Shown: positions 38,401 through 46,044, counted from the first letter of the stretch. The stretch is DNA of 64,000 nt from Bacteroidia bacterium (GCA_019695295.1 JAIBAH010000010.1:1-64000), one strand, 5' to 3'. A program made the numbers and translations. Notes: a model not told the origin generated them from the sequence alone.

Positions 38401-41012
38401 CCAATTATTCCAATGTGTGTGCGGATACTTTTCAGACTCAGGTTCAGGTATTTCCCTCTCCGGTTTCTGATTTTACCTTTACCACTACAGGTAATGTATG
38501 TAATGGTCCGGTTACTGTCAGTATGATTAATAATTCTCAGAATGCACAAAATTATCTGTGGGATTTAGGCGGGAACTTTTATAATACTTTTGAACCTGTT
38601 CAGACATTTAATGCTGTAGGAACCTATACGCTGACGCTTGTAGCTTCTAACGGTGCAGGATGTGCCGATACAATTTCACACACAGTGACTATTCATCCTC
38701 AGCCGGTTGCCGGAATGACAGTTTCTCCGCTTCAGGGCTGTACGCCACTCACAGTAAATGCAAACAATACTTCTGTTGGGGGGACTTTTTATACCTGGAG
38801 TTTTGGAGACGGAACGCCACCTGTCAGCGGCAATGCTCCTCCTGCACATACTTATCTGAACGATTCGGTTTATACCGTTACACTAATTGCCAACTACCAG
38901 AACGTTTGTTTTGATACAGTTCAGACGAATGTAACGGTATCTCCATTACCGGTAGCCGATTTTACTATGAATTTTAACGGAAATTTATGCGGTGGCCCCG
39001 TCACTCTGACTACAGTAAATAATTCACAATATGCTTCGGATTATTTATGGTTTACCGGGAATGGGAATCAGTTTAATACGCTGACAATGACTCAGTTATA
39101 TACTGCTCAGGATACATTCCTGGTTACATTGATTGCTTCCAATGGGGTGGGATGTTCGGATACCTCGGTTCAGAGCTTCATTCTGCACCCACAACCGGTA
39201 GCTGCAGCCACTGTTTCTCCTCTTGTGGGTTGTCCGCCGTTAGTAGTTTCAGCGACCAATAACAGTACCGGATACACATCAGTAACCTGGAATTTTGGGG
39301 ATGGAACCCCTGTTCAGGGTACAGTAAATCCGTTGCCGCATACGTATTTTCAGCCGGATACAAACTTTGTTATTTCCATGATTGCAAACTATCAGAATGT
39401 GTGTTTTGATACCTTCCAGACTACTGTCTCTATCAGCCCCCAACCGATAGCAGATTTTACGCTCAATCTTTCCGGGGATGTTTGCGGAGGACCTCTGACG
39501 GTAACACCTACCAATCTTTCTCAGAATGCCACGGTTTATCAATGGAATTATGGGAATGGAAATACTTCTTCTTTGTTTGAGCCCGTGATTTCCTACTCCA
39601 CTCCGGATACCTTCAATATTACGCTGACTGCAACCAACAGCGCCGGGTGTATCAGTACGATGACACAACCCGTAATCCTTCATCCTCAGCCGAATGCTCA
39701 GGCTAATTTCAGTATTCCGGAAAACTGTCCTCCTTTTAATGCCGTAATTACCAATCAAAGTACCAATTTTACGTCTTTGACCTGGAACTTCGGGGATGGT
39801 ACAGCAATCGAAACGACTTATCAGCCTCAGCCCCACACGTATTATGTGCCGGATACTACCTATACCATTACGCTTTTGCTCAATTATGAGAATGTATGTT
39901 TCGATACGCTTACCCAAACTGTCCTTTCCGGATTTCCGCCAGTGGCTGACTTTGTACCTACCGTTTCCGGAGATGTATGTGGAGGGCCGGCTACACTTTC
40001 TATGACAAACACCTCTCTGAATGCAAGCAGTTATTTCTGGAATTTCGGCGATGGCCAGCAGTTTTCCTTTGATGAAAATCCGGTAGTTACTTATCAGAAT
40101 CCCGGTGTTTTTGTCGTGGCACTGGAAGCGTCCAATCAGTTTTGTAAAGATACCGCATATTATACCTTTACACTGGATGAACAGGTTACTGCCGACCTTG
40201 TAGCGGATACCGCATCCGGTTGTAGCCCACTTCTGGTTCACTTTGGCCAGAACGCCAGCAATGCAAATAGTTATCTTTGGCATTTTGGAGACGGAGATAC
40301 TTCTTCTCTGCCCAATCCGTTACATTATTATCAAAATCCGGGAATTTATGATGTATCGCTGATTGCTTATATTGCCGGTACCACCTGTATCGATACGGTT
40401 TTCTATAATGATTTGATTACGGTTACTCAGGGGCCTGTTGCTTCTTTTGAATATCTTCAGCAGGATTTAGACCCCTACAATAACGTGATTCAGTTTACGA
40501 ATGGTTCAAACTTCTCAACGAATTATGTCTGGAGTTTCGGGGATGGGAATACAAGTACTGATACAAATCCGCTTCATACATATAATACCAATGATTCTAT
40601 GCAAGTTGTATTATATGCCTATAACGAACTGGGTTGTGTGGATACTGCTATGGGAGTGGTTTCGCTTACGCCTTTCGGGGACTTACAAATCCCTAACGCT
40701 TTTGCACCATTTTCCGGCGTTCCGGGTGCCAACCTTTTCCAGCCTAAAGGGATTGGTCTGGTGGAGTATGAAATCGCAGTTTATACGACCTGGGGTGAAA
40801 GAGTTTGGGAGTCCACTAAAATTGATGAGAAAGGAATTCCTGTAGAAGCCTGGGACGGAAAAGACAAAAACGGCCAGTATATCAACTCAACTGTTTTTGT
40901 ATGGAAAGTACACAAAGCAAAATTCTATGGAAACCGTGAGTGGGGTGGCATGAAATACAACAGAGAAAAGGAAAGCCCTGAAAGAATCGGAACGCTGACA
41001 CTGTTGAAATAA
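32496..41012 (+). CDS. Giant T9SS-secreted PKD-array adhesin (2838 residues)
   Basis: A single uninterrupted frame. The start is ATG 32496 (MYKYIFFFIFLLFSFLKMQAQ, a good signal peptide); an upstream TTG at 32457 is less likely. The body is a long array of PKD domains (YxWNFGDGxP... HTYxxxGTYxVTLI), with three sub-architectures: alternating long PKD pairs in the first third, a block of five GGxW modules (35340-36470), and a supra-repeat of about 163 residues made of two PKD types (37972-40170). The C-terminus (IPNAFAPFSGVPGAN... VYTTWGERVWES... EAWDGKDKNGQYINSTVFVWKV) is a CHU_C-like T9SS type B signal. With PorP/SprF immediately upstream it should be a surface adhesin or gliding filament. The ligand is unknown. 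Confidence 0.92.
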   Translation: MYKYIFFFIFLLFSFLKMQAQCDTSTVQGSFPVNFTFNPNSAICPGNTVSFNGSPSGNQYVYSWNFGDPASGAANTATTQNASHAFSYSASAQSYTVTFVVIDTVGEDTCNFRTHTVNVQSGQFVLVDTIDFNICVPGLNPVTQNDTLFTFNILNPASGNFIWDFGDGTPPVGPSPALSQSHLFTNFGTYLITVTEAGSTCPGFQHVFQFYTNPIASMALLSNPFVCEGDTIFTFNNSTPGTSDYFVWNWGDGTTTTVNDTSQQSHLYQLSPAQLCGPNPGNGGAFQYSITLEAYNACFLPHTNTSPINIKPKAHAEFTFPSIVCVNQPVPFTNQTCPAWGGNVYSWNFGDPASGAANTSNATNPTHTYATPGIYTVTLIANKTNGCSEKDTIQHTVIVTDDPVINISLTNNNNGCAPYIVTFDNNSTPSVGVNYFWSISPTLGVSYVNGTNSNSLEPQIQFSVPGIYTVSLFANNLCNSASYSTTITVKGPPVVNLNLQNDICIPVGASAQINPSASISSNFGTISGINWTFNNGTPATANTANPGTISFLPGTHSINLSVTNECGTVTGGDIFVVREIPQANVSYTLSDSLGCLNGGQLVANFTNSSLPLSGVSYNWSVSPGFGWSYTSGNSGSYSPQITFNTVGNYTVSFTISNACSSDTWTTVISVKDDPIVTLTAQPDICLNPGQSSINLNPFASFNANNGTITQYNWSFFNGVPNFATTPNPGLINFGPGTHTQIIAASNVCGTTTASDVFLVRLFPDANISFTGNGIPGNDTVCIPLNTNFLVAFSNASTPGTSVTHNWSVSPATGFNFASGSATSSAPSINFTQPGTYTVNYTIGNICGQDNQSFVFVIQQPPSVTVNAVPDSCGFLVVNPTAVLNGNNATVLSYSWTYAGANQSGSTLQSPLPVTFLPGNDTIFLTIITSCGATSDFETFFINPPAVLSTRPDTSICNNTGPIGLWGTPPGGTWSGANVTQGATNAVATLGTFTPSGAGVFNAVYSYGAGNCLVRDTAVITVNNPPVVSAGADIAVCQGSGTVVLTGNPSGGYWTNAGNAVVTGFVPVTPGTYNFTYHFTSLVTGCTSRDSMSITVNPLPIVTVPDTSIYCFTLIPITLPAGNPPGGFWTGANVTGGNTYNSAASGLGFHGLQYHVTNGFGCIDSAEMIANVVPPVPADAGADFQICVNAATIQLTGLPNGGSWLPQPGLTANGDFNPTQTTVGIHNLVYTFGSGDCQTWDTVAVNVLALPVLNPGAGFDACISDITFTLGGATPSGGFWYGTSITDSVTFLPSTVGLGITPVFYVYTDGNGCSDTTTTDITVNPLPNPNFVVQTLGCINSLVGFTNFSSGAATYSWDFGDGNTSTIMSPTHVYTDTGTYVVSMIAYGPTAAACPDTMSVTVTIVDIPVPSFAAVPDSGCASFLSNGSVGLNVDFIDSSLTYGGTYSWSFGNGQVSTISNPGTITFLEGQNDTTYYVQLFLTNLCGTGIYMDTVDVSALPKSIFGTNVSSGCSPAPFSFSNISQGNATSFFWNYGNGITSTLPNPTTQYFTTGANDTTYTITLIASNACGADTSSTTILVHPNNVDAFFNATPTSGCAPLTINVSNFSNGTVVSYDFGDGSVSAAANAIHTYTLPGTYILTQFANNGCSYDTLGVPITVYPAPAVSFVVQNPICEGMAANFTNTTNNVSGILWDFGVTNILSDTSNANNPVYFYPAPGSYNVTLTAYSSISQCVSSESQTVIVHPAPVIDFTLQDTSGCTPFNLAVTSNNSQGAFHFWDFGNGQSSGAATPSVSYVTAGSYTVNYTNTTGFGCESDTSFTVLALDQPVSSFIPSATSVCGAPATISFTNTSTGNSLSYSWFFGNGQSSIAFEPQVTYTVADTFTVSLVTFNGLSCSDTSTAQIIVHPQPVANASVTPLQGCSPLNVNFNNLSTNANLYSWDFGDGSPVANTLNTNHTYLINGIYNIALISNYSNVCADTFQTQVQVFPSPVSDFTFTTTGNVCNGPVTVSMINNSQNAQNYLWDLGGNFYNTFEPVQTFNAVGTYTLTLVASNGAGCADTISHTVTIHPQPVAGMTVSPLQGCTPLTVNANNTSVGGTFYTWSFGDGTPPVSGNAPPAHTYLNDSVYTVTLIANYQNVCFDTVQTNVTVSPLPVADFTMNFNGNLCGGPVTLTTVNNSQYASDYLWFTGNGNQFNTLTMTQLYTAQDTFLVTLIASNGVGCSDTSVQSFILHPQPVAAATVSPLVGCPPLVVSATNNSTGYTSVTWNFGDGTPVQGTVNPLPHTYFQPDTNFVISMIANYQNVCFDTFQTTVSISPQPIADFTLNLSGDVCGGPLTVTPTNLSQNATVYQWNYGNGNTSSLFEPVISYSTPDTFNITLTATNSAGCISTMTQPVILHPQPNAQANFSIPENCPPFNAVITNQSTNFTSLTWNFGDGTAIETTYQPQPHTYYVPDTTYTITLLLNYENVCFDTLTQTVLSGFPPVADFVPTVSGDVCGGPATLSMTNTSLNASSYFWNFGDGQQFSFDENPVVTYQNPGVFVVALEASNQFCKDTAYYTFTLDEQVTADLVADTASGCSPLLVHFGQNASNANSYLWHFGDGDTSSLPNPLHYYQNPGIYDVSLIAYIAGTTCIDTVFYNDLITVTQGPVASFEYLQQDLDPYNNVIQFTNGSNFSTNYVWSFGDGNTSTDTNPLHTYNTNDSMQVVLYAYNELGCVDTAMGVVSLTPFGDLQIPNAFAPFSGVPGANLFQPKGIGLVEYEIAVYTTWGERVWESTKIDEKGIPVEAWDGKDKNGQYINSTVFVWKVHKAKFYGNREWGGMKYNREKESPERIGTLTLLK
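35340..36470 (+). repeat. Block of five GGxW modules within the giant adhesin
   Basis: Five modules of roughly 70-85 residues carry a motif of the form L-x-G-x-P-x-GG-x-W: GTPPGGTWSG, GNPSGGYWTN, GNPPGGFWTG, GLPNGGSWLP, ATPSGGFWYG. Each starts with a Cys-containing strand (DTSICNN, ADIAVCQG and similar). It differs from PKD and separates the two PKD arrays. Confidence 0.75.
37972..40170 (+). repeat. Higher-order tandem repeat of two alternating PKD types (about 490 bases per unit)
   Basis: Type A units (VADFxxxxxGxxCGGPxT) alternate with type B units starting HPQPVAxAxVSPLxGC. B-unit starts fall near 38208, 38692, 39185 and 39679, giving periods of about 484, 493 and 494 bases (about 163 residues). 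The phrase ANYQNVCFDT recurs in successive B units, so the array grew by duplication of an A-B pair. Confidence 0.8.
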
Positions 41013-41057
41013 TACACAAAGTCCGGGTTAAGGAAATTTTCCGGCATTTTTTGAATT

Positions 41058-41091
41058 AATCAGAAATAGGCAATTACGCTTATTTCTGATT
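41058..41091 (+). terminator. Intrinsic terminator after the giant adhesin
   Basis: AATCAGAAATA, a 12-base loop, TATTTCTGATT, followed directly by a run of T. The stem is 11 bp and perfect, 45 bases after the stop codon. It separates the adhesin from the fibre-like gene. Confidence 0.8.
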
Positions 41092-41308
41092 TTTTTATTT
41101 TGATAAAAATGTAATCAGAAATTTTCCTGAACTGATGTTTTTCTTATGAAAACCAAGAATATAATTGTCTTTTTTACCGTTTAATAAAAAAAATAGTCAT
41201 TCCATTGACATAAATCCCTACAATTATATAATATTTTACTAACTTCGCTTTCGATTTTAATAGTTAAAAAATCAGGTTATTAATTTCTTTACCCAAATTT
41301 TTAAATTA

Positions 41309-43852
41309 ATGTTAAAACAAAATTTATTCTTACTTTTTCTTGTATTAACTTGCTATTCTGTATTTGCACAAAACATTGGGGTGGGTACTTCAACTCCAGC
41401 AGAGAAGTTACATGTTGCCGGAACGCTACGGGTTGATGACCTTCAGACCTCTATTGCCGCTTCTGCTGTCACCGACAAAATGGTTTGGGTGGACGCAAAC
41501 GGAAAGGTATATTCTTTCCCTGCCGGTACTCCCGGAAAAATACTCGGTGTTAATGGTGCAGGACTGATTACCTGGCTGGATCAGGGGATGTCAAATACCT
41601 TAAACAATGGTCAGATCTGGATTGGAGACGTTAGCAATACTGCTCAGCCTCAAACCCTTTCCGGAGATGCAGTTGTATCCAATATGGGGGTAGTTACAAT
41701 TCAGGATAACGCAGTGGACGGTACAGACATCACTATCTCAGGGGAGTCCAATGGCTCTCTGATGTATTTTAATGGAACAGACTGGGTAAACCTCGGAGTC
41801 GGAACGCCCGGTCAGGTTCTTACAATTTCCGGAGGGATTCCGGCATGGGTAAATCTGCCGGCAGCACCTACTTTCGGCAACCTGACTACTTCTACCGCCG
41901 GAGTTACCGTTACCGGTGGAACAGGAGCGGTAGTTGGGGCCGGGACAACTGTCAATGTGGCAACCAACGCTCTGAATCAGAACGGACTTGTAACCGGGCC
42001 CAGTAGTTTAAACGCAAATCAAGTTTGGGGAACCAATGGATTGGGTGTACCCGGGTGGATAACTTTGGCAAACGATGACTGGCATATTACGGGTAACTCG
42101 GGTACCACTCCGGCTACTAATTTTATTGGAACAACAGACGCTCAGGACTTTGTGGTTAAAACGAGCGGAAGTTTGGCCTCTAACGAAAGAATGAGAGTAA
42201 TTGGGTCTGGTGCAACACCCGGACAGGTTGTTGTTAATAATACGGGTATTTTTGCCGGAGATGCTTTCTCTGTATATTCGAATAACTCTAATAACGGATC
42301 GACCGCCTCTATTAATAATGCTATCGGTACGTTTGCGGTCAATGGATATGCAGCCGGAAATGGCACAGGGGTATATGGCGAAGTAAATGGCGGCGCTTCT
42401 ACGGCAGGGACAGCCGTTTGGGGAAATCTTTATGGTACTGCCACTACTGCTTCTTCTACAAGTGAAGCGGTTTGGGGAACCAACAATACAGCTCCTGCCG
42501 GAACAGGGGTAACTGCAGCGGTAGCAACCGGTGTAAGGGGAGAAGCCTCAGGTACAGCAGGCACTGCTTTCACGATGGGGGTATTGGGCGTAAATACCGG
42601 CCTGACGGGGTCCGCATTCGGTGTCTATGGTCAGACTTCTTCTCCCGCTGCCATGGGCGTATTTGGGGTGAATCTTGATGTTACGGCAGCTCCCAGCCAC
42701 GGAATTCAGGGGCAAACAGGAGCAACAGGTTCTGCAGCAGGGGTTCGGGGTATTAATTCAGCGACTGCAATTGGAAATGCACAAAACGGATTTGGGGTAA
42801 GGGGTTCTGCTAACGTTGCACCTACAGGAACCGGTTTTGTAATGGGAGTAAGAGGCGATGCCTCCGGAGCCACCGGAAGTACATATGGAGTGTATGGACA
42901 AAGTGCTTCACCCAATGGATTTGGAATGGATGCCGTAAATACAAATGTAAATGGTACCGGTTTGCTCGTAATCGGAAACAATGCCGCCGGTACTTTTCTT
43001 ACAGGAGGTTCCGGGATTGCTGCAAATGGAAATGCAATCGGTACTTTCAGTATCGCAAAAACGGCAGCAAATGGAATCGGTGTAGTTGCAGTAGGAAATA
43101 ATCTTACCGGATCAATCTTTACCCCTTCATCCGGATCCGGAATTGCTGCAACAGGTACTCAATACGGTGTAGTGGGTTATGCTACTACTACTGTTAATAC
43201 CAATGGTTCCTCAAATCAGACACTTAATGGGCTTAATGGATCATCCGGGGGGTATTTTGAGATACAGAGTGCCGCTGTTTCTCAAACCTGGGCTTACGTG
43301 GGCGTAAGGGATAACGGTGGTGTAAACAGGAAAATCATTGGCCCCGGTACTGTCAATACAATTGTAAATGATTTACAGGGAAACCGGGTTGCGCTATCCT
43401 GTCCTGAGACACCGGAAAATCTCTTTCAGGATTATGGGCAGGGACGATTAATCAACGGACATATCCATATTGACCTGGATCCTGTATTTGCTAAAAATAT
43501 CGTTGTCAGTGAGCGTCATCCTTTACGGGTTTTCATTCAGCTGGAAGGCAATTGTCAGGGGGTATATGTAGAAAATAAAACCGGAACCGGATTTGATGTT
43601 TCGGAATTAAACGGAGGAACTTCCAATACTCCTTTTACTTATACGGTCGTAGCAAACCGGGCAGATGAAATGAATCCTGACGGCTCTTATGCAAGGTATT
43701 CCGAAGAGCGTTTCCCTGCCGCACCCGGACCTCTTCCCAAGGTTATTCTGGAAACTTCTCAGGATAACGAAAATGTAAGAAATGTGGTTCAGGATAGTCC
43801 TGTAATTGTTCCTGAAATACTCAAAAAACCGTCTGCGAAACGCAAAAAATAA
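41309..43852 (+). CDS. Exported GVxG-repeat fibre-like protein
   Basis: 847 residues. Signal peptide 1-21 (ends SVFAQ-N), then NIGVGTSTPAEKLHVAGTLRVDD, the start typical of Bacteroidota tail-fibre-like surface proteins. The middle (about 340-560) is a string of short loops ending in GVYG, GVRG, GVFG, GIQG: the low-complexity beta-structure of trimeric fibres. The C-terminal domain (about 710-800: YGQGRLINGHIHIDLDPVF... GVYVENKTGTGFDVSELNGGTSNTPFTYTVVANR) is a conserved end-module I recognise from GVxG-repeat proteins in several phyla. No peptidase S74 autocleavage motif and no clear T9SS domain is seen. It ends in a basic tail (KKPSAKRKK). Likely a surface fibre; partner unknown. Confidence 0.7.
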   Translation: MLKQNLFLLFLVLTCYSVFAQNIGVGTSTPAEKLHVAGTLRVDDLQTSIAASAVTDKMVWVDANGKVYSFPAGTPGKILGVNGAGLITWLDQGMSNTLNNGQIWIGDVSNTAQPQTLSGDAVVSNMGVVTIQDNAVDGTDITISGESNGSLMYFNGTDWVNLGVGTPGQVLTISGGIPAWVNLPAAPTFGNLTTSTAGVTVTGGTGAVVGAGTTVNVATNALNQNGLVTGPSSLNANQVWGTNGLGVPGWITLANDDWHITGNSGTTPATNFIGTTDAQDFVVKTSGSLASNERMRVIGSGATPGQVVVNNTGIFAGDAFSVYSNNSNNGSTASINNAIGTFAVNGYAAGNGTGVYGEVNGGASTAGTAVWGNLYGTATTASSTSEAVWGTNNTAPAGTGVTAAVATGVRGEASGTAGTAFTMGVLGVNTGLTGSAFGVYGQTSSPAAMGVFGVNLDVTAAPSHGIQGQTGATGSAAGVRGINSATAIGNAQNGFGVRGSANVAPTGTGFVMGVRGDASGATGSTYGVYGQSASPNGFGMDAVNTNVNGTGLLVIGNNAAGTFLTGGSGIAANGNAIGTFSIAKTAANGIGVVAVGNNLTGSIFTPSSGSGIAATGTQYGVVGYATTTVNTNGSSNQTLNGLNGSSGGYFEIQSAAVSQTWAYVGVRDNGGVNRKIIGPGTVNTIVNDLQGNRVALSCPETPENLFQDYGQGRLINGHIHIDLDPVFAKNIVVSERHPLRVFIQLEGNCQGVYVENKTGTGFDVSELNGGTSNTPFTYTVVANRADEMNPDGSYARYSEERFPAAPGPLPKVILETSQDNENVRNVVQDSPVIVPEILKKPSAKRKK
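42350..42990 (+). repeat. GVxG loop repeats in the fibre-like protein
   Basis: At least eight occurrences of G-(V/I)-(Y/R/F/L/Q)-G at irregular spacing of about 15-35 residues, embedded in Ala/Thr/Gly/Ser-rich sequence. Repeated phrases include GVYGQTSSP and GVYGQSASP. Confidence 0.65.
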
Positions 43853-43874
43853 AAAAAACAATAAATCAATTCTC

Positions 43875-43909
43875 AAAGGGAGACGGAGTTTTAAAGCTTC
43901 TCTCCCTTT
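43875..43909. terminator. Bidirectional terminator hairpin
   Basis: AAAGGGAGA ... TCTCCCTTT forms a 9-bp stem with a loop of 17 bases between the convergent fibre-like and GT-C-like genes, 23 bases after the former and 4 bases after the latter's stop. Confidence 0.6.
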
Positions 43910-43912
43910 CTT

Positions 43913-45781
43913 TTATGGCTCTCTGAATAAATCAATCGTAACGGCGTCCATCCAAAGGATATGTCCTGAGTCATTCCAAACATAAATGTGAAGGTCATCT
44001 TCGGGATGAGTATTCGCCGGCATTTGATACCAGTAGGTCATTTCTCCCCAGATATAAGGATTGTCACCCCAAAAACTATACGTCGGATTATTCAGCTTAT
44101 TTTCCACCATAGCTCCTCTCCAGTCGAGTGCCTGTCCTTTGTGGTTCCGGGTAAACACCCATTTTATACAACGGTAAATATCTATGTGCCCCTGACTTAC
44201 CCTGAAATTTCCTTTCATCCGAATCCAGTCTCCCGGCTGAATCCCGTGTTCACCGCAGGTCGTCTTATATCCCGGGCAAAATCCTTTCTGACGTTGTACA
44301 AATGCGTACTTTCCATTGAAAGCATTTACAGAATCAAGTGTCCATGAAGAATCTCTCTGAATCTCAAAATCCTCTTTATACAAGGTGGAAATCTGCCTGA
44401 ATTTTTCGGGGTGAGCGGGTTGATGCAATTCGGTATCAAAGAGGTATAAATCATTCAGGGTGTGCCTGGTTTTCCCGATAGCGTTCCAGTAGAAAGCTTT
44501 GTTTTGTGTTTCAGGCAGTACTACTCCCAGATAATGCTGATAGCTCAACATAAGATTCTGAAGGGTGAAAACCGCCGCAATCAATCCAAACATAGTTTTC
44601 AGAAAAAGGGATTGTCTTAATGCATAATCCACAAAAAGAATGAGCGAAAATGCAAATAAAGCGTATGTTTCTACCATCGGCCTGAGCCCTACTCCACATG
44701 TCCACCACCAGCACCACCATGAGGATACAATAAAAAACTGTAAAGGAATCATTGTCACGGTGGGCATGAACCAGGGGCGTTTCCATGATTTTATTCCTAC
44801 ACCGATTATCATCAGGATTACAAGGGGAGTATAGGTAATCCATCCGTTTTTGTACCCCACTAAACATTCATACAGATGAGGATGTTTAAAGTCAAATGTT
44901 TCGCTACCGTAACTATAAAAAAACCAGTGACCAGAGATGATTTTCCAGTAAAGTAATTGTGGCATTAAACCCACAATAAAAAAGGCAATGGCACACAGTA
45001 TTTGTACGAAATGAGATTTTATCCAATTCCACTTAGATACAAAAGATTCAGCAAAGGGAGCCTGTATTCCCCAAAGTACCGGAATCATGATAGCAATCAA
45101 ATCATTGGGTCTGGTCATTGTAATAAATCCTGAAAGAAAACCAATGAGTAATGCCCAGCGGATACTGCCGGATTCATACCAGTGAATCGTGCTGTAAAGC
45201 AAGAGGGAATATAAAAAGAAAAGCGGAACGTGTGACATCAGGGGAACGTTAACCGCAAAAAAGAAAAGATTCGTACCCAATGCCAGCAGAAAAAGCGAGA
45301 CAGAAACCGTTAGTTCGGAGAAGTACCGCAAAAATATTTTTCGTAATATCATCAGTCCGAGCAACTGATACAGAATAATCCCCAGAAAAACCCAGAAGTA
45401 ATAGAATTCATGATATCCATCCTGAGGATACCCCAGCACTCCCGCCAGAAAATGGGCGATAAAGAAGAAAGGCGAAATCATAATCGCAATTCCCATCGTC
45501 CATTTTATGACATAATTTCCATTATCTGAAGGCAGCGTTTCTTCCAGCCACCTCCCTTCCTGAGGGGATTTGAATGCGTCAATATTCACATATTTTCCCC
45601 TTGCAAGATGGGATTGCTGCAGGTTGGGTAAATCATGATAAATAAAAGTAGCCGGAAGATATACGTAGTATCCCCAGGAATCTCCTTCTTTTCCCAGCTT
45701 TTTGTAGGATTGCAGATACAAAAAAGCCAGAAAATTCAAGATAAAAATCAAATATAAAGTAATCCGCGATAACGATTTCAT
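43913..45781 (-). CDS. GT-C-type polytopic membrane protein (putative glycosyltransferase)
   Basis: 622 residues with about ten to eleven membrane segments in the first 430 and a soluble C-terminal domain (about 450-622). The first extracytoplasmic loop (KLGKEGDSWGYYVYLPATFIYHDLPNL) has the acidic residue after TM1 typical of GT-C enzymes that use lipid-linked sugars. The C-terminal domain is beta-rich with Trp and Cys (GFCPGYKTTCGEHGIQPGDWIRMKGNF). No substrate can be assigned. A -7 box TATCTTTG sits 23 bases upstream. Confidence 0.7.
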   Translation of the reverse strand: MKSLSRITLYLIFILNFLAFLYLQSYKKLGKEGDSWGYYVYLPATFIYHDLPNLQQSHLARGKYVNIDAFKSPQEGRWLEETLPSDNGNYVIKWTMGIAIMISPFFFIAHFLAGVLGYPQDGYHEFYYFWVFLGIILYQLLGLMILRKIFLRYFSELTVSVSLFLLALGTNLFFFAVNVPLMSHVPLFFLYSLLLYSTIHWYESGSIRWALLIGFLSGFITMTRPNDLIAIMIPVLWGIQAPFAESFVSKWNWIKSHFVQILCAIAFFIVGLMPQLLYWKIISGHWFFYSYGSETFDFKHPHLYECLVGYKNGWITYTPLVILMIIGVGIKSWKRPWFMPTVTMIPLQFFIVSSWWCWWWTCGVGLRPMVETYALFAFSLILFVDYALRQSLFLKTMFGLIAAVFTLQNLMLSYQHYLGVVLPETQNKAFYWNAIGKTRHTLNDLYLFDTELHQPAHPEKFRQISTLYKEDFEIQRDSSWTLDSVNAFNGKYAFVQRQKGFCPGYKTTCGEHGIQPGDWIRMKGNFRVSQGHIDIYRCIKWVFTRNHKGQALDWRGAMVENKLNNPTYSFWGDNPYIWGEMTYWYQMPANTHPEDDLHIYVWNDSGHILWMDAVTIDLFREP

Positions 45782-45803
45782 CTATGACCTTCTTAATTTC
45801 CGG

Positions 45804-45811
45804 CAAAGATA
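45804..45811 (-). promoter_or_regulatory. Putative -7 box (TATCTTTG) for the GT-C-like gene
   Basis: The minus strand reads TATCTTTGCCGG 23 bases before the ATG at 45781. Confidence 0.5.
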
Positions 45812-45936
45812 GCTTTTTTGCCCTTCTTCTGAAAATTCTGCTTTGTTCCTCTCTCAATTGACCGTCTTTTTACTTTTGCTACTTCTTTATCCGTTTGTTT
45901 TTAGCCCAAATAAAACAAAAAATACAGAAAATTTTG

Positions 45937-45944
45937 TAAATTTG
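45937..45944 (+). promoter_or_regulatory. Putative -7 box (TAAATTTG) for the DpnI cassette
   Basis: TAAATTTGCGTC lies 31 bases before a 13-codon ORF (45975) and about 100 bases before the GTG start of the DpnI gene. It is the only promoter candidate seen for the cassette. Confidence 0.5.
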
Positions 45945-45974
45945 CGTCGTGATAGGATTAACAGCGAAAAATAC

Positions 45975-46016
45975 ATGAAAGAGAAAGTGGCGAAACCTTT
46001 TTTAAAAGTAAGATGA
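45975..46016 (+). pseudogene. 13-codon ORF resembling the N-terminus of a Dam-type adenine methylase
   Basis: The ORF encodes MKEKVAKPFLKVR and then stops at TGA. Many Dam-family N6-adenine methylases begin M-x-x-x-x-AKPFLKWAGGK, so the first 11 residues match and the frame breaks exactly where the SAM-binding W-x-GGK should start. It sits in promoter-proximal position upstream of the DpnI gene. It may be the stump left by a deletion that removed a methylase gene, or simply a short leader peptide that looks similar by chance. Too short for certainty. Confidence 0.35.
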
Positions 46017-46044
46017 ATTTTTAGTCAGATTCTAAATAATCAAC

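Noticed and set aside
37972-40170. CRISPR-like or insertion-sequence repeat
   Set aside because: The repeats are long, diverged, in frame and encode PKD domains; there are no spacers, terminal inverted repeats or transposase.
39279-40283. 334-codon minus-strand frame inside the giant adhesin gene
   Set aside because: It is a mirror of the repetitive PKD coding sequence; its composition (Ile, Arg, Gly, Cys) is that of a shadow frame and it has no promoter.
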